64,000 nucleotides of DNA from Burkholderia sp. GAS332 (GTDB taxonomy: Bacteria > Pseudomonadota > Gammaproteobacteria > Burkholderiales > Burkholderiaceae), in contig FSRV01000001.1 of assembly GCA_900142905.1 (NCBI GenBank), positions 2,604,001 to 2,668,000 on the forward strand, in the 5' to 3' direction. Shown in pieces: positions 37,341 to 44,951 of this stretch. Position 1 is the stretch's first letter. Every line of letters starts with the position of its first letter. The position numbers were made by a program, and so were the translations under genes. Under the pieces are notes generated by a model. That model did no database searches. It worked only from the letters and a program-made list of their open reading frames with translations, and was not told the DNA's origin.

Positions 37341-37603
37341 CGGCTTGCAACACCTCGCGCGACAAAACCCTGGCTGGCGTTTGACATGGGCACGGCGTTG
37401 AACGCCATCGCGAGAAATGGCTACGCGATGGCGAGGCGCCCATCTACTCAATGACGGTCTCGTCGCTTCGCGGCGGCGTTGCTTGGGCTTCGCACCTGGC
37501 CTGCGGTTATAGTGTTCCCGAGTGGAAGTGCCGCGTCGCCTTCGAGCCAAATCTCCGCACGAAGTCGCGCGGCAGTCTGGCTTCGTGCGGCCGATGGAGA
37601 GAC

Positions 37604-38239
37604 CTATAAAAGCGTACAGGCTTGATCGAATTCGAGGCGCGGCGCGCGCGCAAACAGATTCGCCTTGTCGCCGTACCCGAGATTGCAAAGGAAGTTCGAC
37701 TTAATGTGACCTTCGGGAAAGAATTCTTCGGTGGAATTCGGCTCGCTCTTTCCAGCACCAAAAAATTCCTCGTCGACCTTCGCGTTGTCGAACCCCGACA
37801 TAGGTCCGCAATCTAGTCCTAACGCACGCGCAGCCAGAATCAGGTAAGCGCCTTGCAAACTGGAGTTGCGCTTCGCCGTAGCGTCGACTAGTTCCGGTGC
37901 GTTGGCGAAGAGATCACGCATGCCAGGATCGTGCGGCAATAGCTGCGGCAGCTTCTCGTAGAATTTCAGGTCGTGAGCGATGATGGCTGTCACCGGAGCG
38001 TTCATCGTCTTGTCCACGTTCCCGGGAGCGAGTGCCGGCAACAGCCTCTCCTTTGCCGCCTTGGTGCGCAAGAAAAGGATCCGTGCGGGATTGCCGTTGG
38101 CGCTGGTGGGCGCCCATCTCATCAAGTTGTAAACCTGACGCAAGATTTCGTCCGACACCGGCTCGGCGAGCCACGCCCTGTACGAACGGGCCTCACGAAA
38201 CAGAACATCGAGCGCAACATCCTCTATAGCGTTTCTCAT
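37604..38239 (-). CDS. Nitroreductase-family protein (RutE-like malonic semialdehyde reductase)
   Basis: A 211-residue FMN-dependent nitroreductase-fold protein. The RutE-like pattern VLFREARSYRAWLAEPVSDE, LMRWAPTSANGNPARILFLR, and SLQGAYLILAARALGLDCGP with MSGFDNAKVDEEFF is clear. RutE reduces 3-oxopropanoate to 3-hydroxypropionate in pyrimidine breakdown; no other rut genes are here, so a role on an aldehyde from aromatic catabolism is as likely. ATG 38239 has AGGAG 7 nt upstream. Confidence 0.85.
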   Translation of the reverse strand: MRNAIEDVALDVLFREARSYRAWLAEPVSDEILRQVYNLMRWAPTSANGNPARILFLRTKAAKERLLPALAPGNVDKTMNAPVTAIIAHDLKFYEKLPQLLPHDPGMRDLFANAPELVDATAKRNSSLQGAYLILAARALGLDCGPMSGFDNAKVDEEFFGAGKSEPNSTEEFFPEGHIKSNFLCNLGYGDKANLFARAPRLEFDQACTLL

Positions 38240-38748
38240 CAATTCTCCTAAAGCAGAAGGCCGCGGCTGACTCGCACGAAGTGCTCGCTCACACGGCTAC
38301 GATCAAACATTTCATATCAGCGCGACCCAGCCAGACCTCAACCCGTGCATCGACACCTGCGGCGACGGCGCGCTGGACATATTTTCTTCTTACATTCCCG
38401 AAGTTGCGGCCCCTACCATTGCAGGGAAGCATCTACCCTCGATGAGGGCACCCAATGTCACACGAACAAACGCTTGCCTGATAATAGATTGGCAGCGAGG
38501 GCGTGCATATGTCCTGAATTGCAAAGCAACTTTGCGCGCGGTAGAACGCCGAACATTCAACAAGAATCCACCGATGAGCCCTATCACTGACATCTCGTCA
38601 TCGATCAGGGATTGCGTCCGCAATGTCTGGTTGCGGACGCAATCATGCGTCCTCCTCAGTCACCCGTGTCAGGTTGTAGAATGGATATTTATAAGGATTA
38701 CTATGTTAATAAAGCACATGCTACCCACCTCTGCTCCGCTACGACGTA
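38240..38748. other. Gap with one strong hairpin; no gene recognised
   Basis: About 500 bp between the divergently read nitroreductase start and the porin 3' end. Short frames lack motifs. It contains the perfect 14-bp inverted repeat described separately, and presumably the nitroreductase promoter near 38250-38350. Confidence 0.4.
38610..38644. terminator. Perfect 14-bp inverted repeat, 7-nt loop
   Basis: GATTGCGTCCGCAA (38610-38623) pairs perfectly with TTGCGGACGCAATC (38631-38644) around TGTCTGG. It lies 105 bp beyond the porin stop on the porin's transcription path. It has no T-run on either side, so it may act as a factor-dependent or processing terminator, or as an operator. Confidence 0.5.
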
Positions 38749-39840
38749 TCAGAACTTCTGCTGCAGACCGACCATGACACCAAGCTGATCCGCGCCCGTT
38801 TCGACAGTGCCACCAGCCGCAACCGGGTTGGCAGCCAGCGCACTGTTGAACATGTACCCGACCGACGTGTACACCGTCGTGCGCTTCGATATCAGGTAGT
38901 TCACGCGACCGATCAGCAATGTCGAATTCGCGTCATTCTTCCCAGCCGGACCGCGTTGCAGGTAACGCACCCCTTCTGCGTCGAAGTAAAACGAGGGCGT
39001 TGCATAGTACGTCGCCCCTGCGAAGAAAATATCTGTCTGCAAATGGGTCGCGGCTGCCACGTTGTTTCTGACCCAGCCGACACCGATCTTGGTTGGGCCC
39101 AGAATCACGTAGCCGTCGACGATGTTGTGCGTATCGGTGTACGCGCTGTTGTTCAGCGGCGCCGACGCACCCGTACCACCGCGCATCACGTCGTAGGATA
39201 CTGCCGCACCGAAGCTCGTTGAATCATAGGCAAGCAGCGCGGTGTATTGCCGGCACGCAACGAAGTCGCCGGGCACCTGTCCACCGCAGTTGGTCGCCGC
39301 CGGGCCCGCAGGACCGGCGGCGTCACGGCCAAAGCTGTATGTTCCGCCGAGCGTGACGCCGTGGAATTTGCCGAGATAGCCAACCGCGTTGTCGCTGCGC
39401 GAGTTCGGCAGATACGGATCGAAGCTGGCCATCGAGTGAATCGAAGGGCCGATCACATCCGCGTTCGTCAGCGCGTACATCGTCATGTTCATTTGTCGGC
39501 CGAGCGTGAGTGAACCGTAGTCGCTGCTTACCCCGACATTCGCCTGACGGCCGAAGAGGCGCCCGCCATAGTTCAGCGAGCCAGTGCCCGGCTGAAAACC
39601 GCTCTCCAGGACAAAGAATGTCTTGTAGCCACCGCCGAGGTCCTCGACACCCCTAAAGCCCCAGCGTGACGGTACTTCACCCGTCAAAGCGGGCACCCCA
39701 ACCTCCGATCCGCCGTGGGCTGTTGCGTGGTTGTAGTACGACAGCCCTGTATCGACGATTCCATATAGCGTGACACTGCTTTGGGCATACGTGAACCCTG
39801 ACGCCGCGACGAGCAACGTCGCGCTCCATTTGATTTTCAT
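38749..39840 (-). CDS. Gram-negative general porin (Burkholderiales type)
   Basis: A 363-residue outer-membrane porin. The signal peptide MKIKWSATLLVAASGFTYA is followed by the classic mature start QSSVTLYGIVDTGLSYYNHA. The family hallmarks GFRGVEDLGGGYKTFFVLES and RLFGRQANVGVSSDYGSLTL are present, and it ends in GVMVGLQQKF with the C-terminal Phe needed for assembly. GGAG lies 10 nt before ATG 39840. Its place between the two aromatic clusters suggests it admits their substrate across the outer membrane. Confidence 0.93.
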   Translation of the reverse strand: MKIKWSATLLVAASGFTYAQSSVTLYGIVDTGLSYYNHATAHGGSEVGVPALTGEVPSRWGFRGVEDLGGGYKTFFVLESGFQPGTGSLNYGGRLFGRQANVGVSSDYGSLTLGRQMNMTMYALTNADVIGPSIHSMASFDPYLPNSRSDNAVGYLGKFHGVTLGGTYSFGRDAAGPAGPAATNCGGQVPGDFVACRQYTALLAYDSTSFGAAVSYDVMRGGTGASAPLNNSAYTDTHNIVDGYVILGPTKIGVGWVRNNVAAATHLQTDIFFAGATYYATPSFYFDAEGVRYLQRGPAGKNDANSTLLIGRVNYLISKRTTVYTSVGYMFNSALAANPVAAGGTVETGADQLGVMVGLQQKF

Positions 39841-40126
39841 GACGATCAAATCTCCATTTTTGTGGCGCAATGCCTGGTTTTTTAAAAGACTAGGGAAACG
39901 CTGATCAATAAGTCTATTAAAATTATTAGGATGACTTATCTTATAAATCTCAAGCGGCTACGATAATCCGATCTGAACCCGTGTCATTGCGATCGACCGC
40001 TCCACGCCCGTTCGCATCTCTATGTTGCTTTTGCACGGCGCGTGGACGTGCATCTATCGCGACAGTTCGCGGCAATCGCCCAGGCCGTGCCTCAGGGCGC
40101 GGCGTTTAGTGCAACCAGTCTCCCCC

Positions 40127-41107
40127 TCATCTGTCCGCTCTTGTGGCGTCGTGGGTCATGAACGTGCTCTTGAGCGTGCCAATCCCTTCGACCCAGACCT
40201 CCATCTCATCGCCGGGCTCGATGAACTGGTTGTGCGGCATACCGACGCCCGCCGGCGTGCCCGACAGGATCACGTCGCCCGGATACAGCGTGACGCGACT
40301 GCTCAGGAAGGCGAGTTGTTCGGCAACGCTGAAGATCATCTCGGCGGTACTCGAATCCTGACGCAGCTCGCCGTTACGCCAAAGACGGATTCCGAGTGAC
40401 TGCACATCCGGAATGTCTTCTGCCGGCGTGATCCAAGGTCCAAGCGGACAACTTCCCTCCCAACACTTCTGGGAGATCCAGTCGAAGTGGAACGGTGAAT
40501 GCACGCCAATGTAGTCGCGTACGAATACATCTCGCAGGGAGAGATCGTTGGCCACGGTGTACCCGGCAACGTACGACAGCGCGTCCTCGACTGCGACGTT
40601 GCGTGCCGGACGTCCAATGACCACCGCGAGCTCTGCCTCCCAATCGACGCAGCGGCTGTAAGGCGGCAAAGTCACGGGTTCCCCGGTACCCACCACCACC
40701 GAGCATGACGGAGCCTTGATGAAATGCCACGGTGCGCCCGAAACCGTGTGCGGATCGGGCGACGGTGGCATATTGAATGCGCGGTCCATCTCCGCGACGT
40801 GATCATAGTAATTCGCGCCTGCGCCGTAGATGGTTCCAGGTAGCAGCGGCGCCAGCAGCTTTACCGCATCGAGGGCGAAACCCGGCAGCGATGTCGTCGA
40901 TGCGCTAATGCGAGCGGCTGCCTCGCGCAATTGCGGACCCAATCTGTCCCACTGGCCGATCAGTTCAGTGACCGTCAGGTCATACATGTCAAGCTGCAGC
41001 AATTCGCCAAGCTGCGAACCATACGGATAAACACGCTCGCCGATCAGCAGTCCGGCACGCGCTCGCCCTTCGTCGTTGAAGCTCAGCAGATGGTAACGGT
41101 CGTTCAT
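40127..41107 (-). CDS. Fumarylacetoacetate-hydrolase-family protein, cluster 2
   Basis: A 326-residue FAH-family enzyme with an extra N-terminal domain (residues 1-90). The C-terminal fold is marked by YGAGANYYDHVAEMDR, the metal Glu in CVDWEAELAVVIGRPARN, GYTVANDLSLRDVF and GDVILSGTPAGVGMPHN. It is clearly different from the cluster 1 copy (287 residues), so it is a paralogue for another ring-cleavage product and not a recent duplicate. It follows the VOC gene by 18 bp in one leftward operon. Confidence 0.88.
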   Translation of the reverse strand: MNDRYHLLSFNDEGRARAGLLIGERVYPYGSQLGELLQLDMYDLTVTELIGQWDRLGPQLREAAARISASTTSLPGFALDAVKLLAPLLPGTIYGAGANYYDHVAEMDRAFNMPPSPDPHTVSGAPWHFIKAPSCSVVVGTGEPVTLPPYSRCVDWEAELAVVIGRPARNVAVEDALSYVAGYTVANDLSLRDVFVRDYIGVHSPFHFDWISQKCWEGSCPLGPWITPAEDIPDVQSLGIRLWRNGELRQDSSTAEMIFSVAEQLAFLSSRVTLYPGDVILSGTPAGVGMPHNQFIEPGDEMEVWVEGIGTLKSTFMTHDATRADR

Positions 41108-41125
41108 GTCGAATTGTCCTGCCGC

Positions 41126-41599
41126 TTAGAAGCGATCACCGAAATCGAAGACGTCCTCGTCCTGAAACCCTTCGTAATACTGAAATTCCCACCAGTTGTA
41201 GTCGAGGTCCTGCAGATAGAACGAGTACACGCCATGTTGCAACGTCACTTCGGTAATCTGGCGAATCTTGTAATGATCCTTGTACTCGTGCGCCGAACGA
41301 TGAGCAGCGTCGACTTCTTCACGAGTGCGCACGTCGAGTCCCCAGTGGGTAAGGAACGAGACGTCGTGAATCTTGTCGCCCACTTCGACACAGAACACAT
41401 GGAACTTCAAACCCAGCCGGAATGCGAACGCTGGGGCCGCATGGCGCACGGTTTCAAGACCAAGGAACTCCTCGTAGAAGCGCCTTGTTTCGGCAATGTC
41501 GCGGCACTCGAGCGTGCCGTGTCCGAGCACGTAGGGCCGATTGATCGCGGCGCTGTTTTTCAGCGGTACAACTGCCTCGCTAGGGATTTCAAGCGTCAT
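41126..41599 (-). CDS. VOC-family protein (extradiol-dioxygenase-like), cluster 2
   Basis: A 157-residue single VOC module pair: VLGHGTLECRDIAETRRFYE, EEFLGLETVRH, THWGLDVRTREEVDAAH and the C-terminal DLDYNWWEFQYYEG. His, His and Glu residues that could bind a metal are present. It is half the length of a typical type I extradiol dioxygenase, so it may be a one-domain dioxygenase or a glyoxalase-like isomerase. It lies between the reductase and the FAH-family gene. Confidence 0.8.
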   Translation of the reverse strand: MTLEIPSEAVVPLKNSAAINRPYVLGHGTLECRDIAETRRFYEEFLGLETVRHAAPAFAFRLGLKFHVFCVEVGDKIHDVSFLTHWGLDVRTREEVDAAHRSAHEYKDHYKIRQITEVTLQHGVYSFYLQDLDYNWWEFQYYEGFQDEDVFDFGDRF

Positions 41600-41655
41600 A
41601 AGATGCCTCCATGGTGTTATGTCCGGCGGGTGTATCGATCGGCGATTGCGTGGCC

Positions 41656-42687
41656 TTACGCTGCGGTCTCGGCCTGCGTCAGGAACGCATCGGCGTGGAA
41701 GGCCGTTGCTGGAAGACCGCACGTGCTCGTGAAGTCTTCCCGTGCTGCGTTGACCATCGCCGGCGCGCCGCACGCATAAACCTCATAGCCAGAAAGGTCC
41801 GGAAAATCGTCGACCACCGCATGGTGAACCCAGCCCGTGCGCCCGGTCCAGTCGCAATCCATTCCCGGTTCGGACAGCACCGGCACGAAATGGACGTTCG
41901 GATGATCCTCCGCCCATTTGCGCGGCAGATCGGCCAGATACAGGTCGCGCCGCTGGCGGCCACCCCAGTAGATATGGAATGCACGAGCGCTCCCGCGTTG
42001 CAGTGCATACTCGACGATGGCTTTTACAGGCGCGAAGCCGGTTCCGCCTGCGAGCAGAATGGCGGGCTTGTCGGATGATTCGCGCAGGAAGAACGAACCG
42101 AACGGGCCTTCGAAACGAAGCATCTCCCGCGGGGCAAGCGCCGAGAATACGTGCTCGGTGAAGCGGCCGCCCGGGTGATGGCGAATGTGCAACTCGATAT
42201 GCGTCAGCGACACCGGATCGGGCGGCACAGCGATCGAGTAGCTGCGGCGCACGCCGCCCGGCAACAGGACGTCTATGTACTGACCCGCGCGGAAGAAGAA
42301 GTTCTCGTTCAGCGGAAGTCGCAACCGCAGAACGGCAACATCGGGCGCGGGTCTCGCGATGTCAGTCACCCGGCAGGGGTAGGTGGAAGCCTTGACGGCA
42401 TCGAGGCCGGTTAACTCCTCCACCTCGATGGTCAAATCGGAAAGCGGCTTCGCCGAGCATAGCAATGCGTAGCCGTCCTCTCGCTCCTTGGGTGGTAGGG
42501 CTCGTTCGAGTACGTGACCATGCTCGACGCGCCCCTCCACGACGCGCGCCTTGCACGCGCTACAAGCACCCGAGCGGCAGCTATAAGGAACGAAAAGACC
42601 GGCCTTCATGGCTGCCGCCAATACCGTTTCGCCCTCTTCGATGACATAACGATTTCCGCTTGGCTTCAGTAGTATTTCAAAACTCAC
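41656..42687 (-). CDS. NAD(P)H-ferredoxin/flavin oxidoreductase of an aromatic oxygenase
   Basis: A 343-residue reductase in the order [2Fe-2S], FAD, NAD. The plant-type cluster is CRSGACSACKARV plus a fourth Cys in YALLCSAKPL. The FAD motif is RRSYSIAVPP, and the NAD motifs are LLAGGTGFAPVKAIVEY and YACGAPAMVNA. Such proteins feed electrons to phenol-hydroxylase-like or Rieske oxygenases. No oxygenase gene lies next to it. GTG 42687 is chosen as start because GGAG lies 8 nt upstream. It is the first gene of leftward cluster 2. Confidence 0.88.
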   Translation of the reverse strand: MSFEILLKPSGNRYVIEEGETVLAAAMKAGLFVPYSCRSGACSACKARVVEGRVEHGHVLERALPPKEREDGYALLCSAKPLSDLTIEVEELTGLDAVKASTYPCRVTDIARPAPDVAVLRLRLPLNENFFFRAGQYIDVLLPGGVRRSYSIAVPPDPVSLTHIELHIRHHPGGRFTEHVFSALAPREMLRFEGPFGSFFLRESSDKPAILLAGGTGFAPVKAIVEYALQRGSARAFHIYWGGRQRRDLYLADLPRKWAEDHPNVHFVPVLSEPGMDCDWTGRTGWVHHAVVDDFPDLSGYEVYACGAPAMVNAAREDFTSTCGLPATAFHADAFLTQAETAA

Positions 42688-42784
42688 GCTCGCGTCTCCA
42701 TTCTTGGGTCCAGCCTCCACCCGGCTGCCCTGCGCGTTCCGAACCCACCGCTGGCGTATCGCCACCGGGTCTTCGGTCACAATT

Positions 42785-42915
42785 ATTGCAAAAGCAACCA
42801 AGCCATGAGCGAATTAGAGCTCTTTAAAGTTGTTTTTGCAACTATTTTGCGGTCTGAAAATACCAGGAATTACCCTAATGAAAACGGCCAGCAGCCTTCG
42901 CAATGCGGATGCGTT
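42785..42915 (+). repeat. Duplicated divergent promoter plus remnant start of the amidohydrolase gene
   Basis: This segment repeats 36225-36360 with few changes. It contains TTGCAAAAGCAAC, GCGAATTAGAG, AGTTGTTTTTGCAACT (42828-42843, identical to 36267-36282), TTTTGCGGTCTG, a weakened AGGAAT ribosome site and ATGAAAACGGCC at 42878 followed by CAATGCGGATGC. After about 12 codons the amidohydrolase similarity ends, so only the 5' tip of that gene was copied or survived. It gives cluster 2 the same control region as cluster 1. Confidence 0.8.
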
Positions 42916-43130
42916 CGGATCCGGAATTTCACACGTATCTGTTCCCATCAAAGACCATGAGCGATCTCGCACCCGCCGTTTCAAGCTCTACGATTTCTTC
43001 ATCTGCCGTCCATGTTCGTTGCAGCCAGTTGACTCTAGGATCGTGGTAACTGGCATACGTCAGGGCCTTCACGCCCTCCGGTCGATGGGCGTCAAACAAC
43101 ATTGACTGCCTAACCACACAGGAGTGAAAA

Positions 43131-43535
43131 ATGGACCACAAACTTTGGCCTCTGTTCGCGCATCAATTGGACGCGGCGTGGATCAAATATATCTGGCTCG
43201 CTATTCACGGCGGTGACCCGTCGATTGAAACCAGTGGAGAGGCGAATGACTTGTTGATTGCCGCACTTGTCGCCCAATTGAGTTCGACGAGCCCCTCTGT
43301 CGACCCGGCCACGATGATCGAACGTTTGAAGTTTTTTGGGGTGACTGTGACGATGAAAACAGGCGCTGAACAACACGAGCTCATTCCCGGTGTCGAGCTC
43401 TATGCCGAAGCGCTCGCCGCAGGAAAACCTGGTCGGAGCGTTCCAGAAATTTGCCTCACAAACGGCTATACCGGCGAAATTTGTTGGCCATATCATTACA
43501 GGGCCGGGGGCCCCACTGACGCAGAATCCGACTGA
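43131..43535 (+). CDS. Hypothetical protein, 134 residues
   Basis: A soluble, acidic protein (MDHKLWPLFAHQLDAAWIKY at the start) with ACAGGAG 7 nt before its ATG, so translation is well supported. No family was recognised and no signal peptide or membrane helix is seen. It lies between the remnant amidohydrolase start and decayed sequence, with no operon partner. Confidence 0.6.
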   Translation: MDHKLWPLFAHQLDAAWIKYIWLAIHGGDPSIETSGEANDLLIAALVAQLSSTSPSVDPATMIERLKFFGVTVTMKTGAEQHELIPGVELYAEALAAGKPGRSVPEICLTNGYTGEICWPYHYRAGGPTDAESD

Positions 43536-43603
43536 TCGGCCGGCGGTACGTTGAAGCGGTCGTTTCAGCGTACCGCAAGCGCCCGCTCCTGCCCGCTCGG
43601 CGC

Positions 43604-43798
43604 TTACCTGCTGAGCCAGTAAGGGTCCGAAGAAAATTCCGTGGTGACCGGATGCGTTTCCAGCGTATAGAAACGCAGATGGCGGCCGTCCGGATCTTCT
43701 GCAGCCAGTACCCATCCGATGACCCCGGTAAACACCGGGGAATGGCGAATCCCCTTCGTTTTCAGGTAGTCGCCGGATGCAGCGCCCGGCGGCGCCAG
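43604..43798 (-). pseudogene. C-terminal VOC/glyoxalase fragment
   Basis: The minus strand reads GDYLKTKGIRHSPVFTGVIG, then AAEDPDGRHLRFYTLETHPV, TTEFSSDPYWLSR and a stop. DPDGRHLRFYTLE is the last metal-binding strand of a vicinal-oxygen-chelate protein. The first half is missing; upstream sequence reads in another frame as a hydrophobic tail (LLALSAAFAAVLTLVWRRR) like the end of a membrane transporter. Two gene ends have been joined, and neither is functional. Confidence 0.65.
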
Positions 43799-43906
43799 AC
43801 TAGCGTGAGGACGGCCGCGAACGCCGCGCTGAGCGCCAGCAGCGGCGTGGCCGCCGTGACGTCGTGAAAGCGATCACAGGTCGCGCCGAGTACGTGCGAA
43901 TGATAT

Positions 43907-44521
43907 TTAGCGGAACCGTTGCAAAGACGGATCGATAATCCGTTGTTCCGGCAGATTCAGCATGGTCGGCAACGCGCTCAAAGGCGGCAAGCCGCTGACA
44001 TCGGCCCACCGGCCGCCGCTCGTCATATAAATGATCGTCGGCGTGCCATCGAAGCCGAGGTTTTGAAACGTCTTTATGTTGCCTTTCAACTTCGCTTGTG
44101 TCGCGGGCGGAATCGTCGCCAATGGATTGATACCGCCGGATTCCTCCTTCTCGGAGAATTTCGTTTCGAGTTCGCGCAGCAATGCCGGGCCATTCTGCGC
44201 CTGAAGCAACGCGGCGGCCTTGCCCGGCGAATCCGGTTTCAGAAAGCCCATTGGGATCCAATGCACCTGCAACCCGGCAGCCTCATACGGTTGGAACGCT
44301 TTCCACGCGTAATGACAGAAAATGCAGTTGGGGTCCATAAAGACGTAGATCGTCGATTTGACGTCTTTGCCCGAAGCACCCTCGACGATTGCCGGCGCGT
44401 TCTCGAACGTCGCGGCGGCTGACGCCGGCAAATAACTTGGTGCTGGCTGCTCCGCCGCCACAACACCACCAGACAACACCACCGCGACCGCGGCAACCGC
44501 GAGTCTTACAGGTTTCAACAT
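43907..44521 (-). CDS. DsbG/DsbC-like periplasmic disulfide protein
   Basis: A 204-residue thioredoxin-fold protein with a signal peptide (MLKPVRLAVAAVAVVLSGGV, cleavage after VVAA). The active site is DPNCIFCHYAW (Cys-Ile-Phe-Cys). The end contains the cis-Pro loop GFDGTPTIIYMTSGGRWADV. It lacks the full DsbC/DsbG dimerisation domain, so it is a short DsbG-like isomerase or reductase. GGGAGCG precedes ATG 44521. It stands alone. Confidence 0.85.
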   Translation of the reverse strand: MLKPVRLAVAAVAVVLSGGVVAAEQPAPSYLPASAAATFENAPAIVEGASGKDVKSTIYVFMDPNCIFCHYAWKAFQPYEAAGLQVHWIPMGFLKPDSPGKAAALLQAQNGPALLRELETKFSEKEESGGINPLATIPPATQAKLKGNIKTFQNLGFDGTPTIIYMTSGGRWADVSGLPPLSALPTMLNLPEQRIIDPSLQRFR

Positions 44522-44951
44522 CAAGCGCTCCCATTCGATATAGAACAAACTGTGCAGCTGCGTATGTTCGCCGATTTTCAACGATTCTGCAGTTGAGTCG
44601 ACCGACCGCAGCCAGCCGCACTGGGACCGCTGAGCCTGCTGCCAAGTCTCCGTTCAAGCCTGTTCCGATCCAACCGGCTCGCCTACGCGCTCGGTCCACG
44701 CCGGGTAGTCGCTAGCGCAACCCGATCAGGCATTCTTGCTCGTCGACGTCGAATGCGCGACGCCCGAACAGATCGCGATACTCGAAGAAATCCATCTGAA
44801 AAGTAAAAATTTCGGATTACTACTGTTCATCGCGCTTCAGCCGGAGATCCCGCTCTCGGCCTTCAGCGCATGCCGTTCCGACGTGCTAGCGTGGATACGA
44901 CACCTCCATGACCGCGCTGTTCAGGATCATTGGGTGGATTCCTCCTCGTTC
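44522..44951. other. Gap; possible short gene tail on the minus strand
   Basis: Mostly non-coding. On the minus strand DFFEYRDLFGRRAFDVDEQE, CLIGLR and a stop (near 44715-44800) looks like the tail of a protein, but nothing recognisable precedes it. The sequence composition changes sharply near 44950, at the border of the GC-richer acyl-CoA cassette. Confidence 0.35.
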
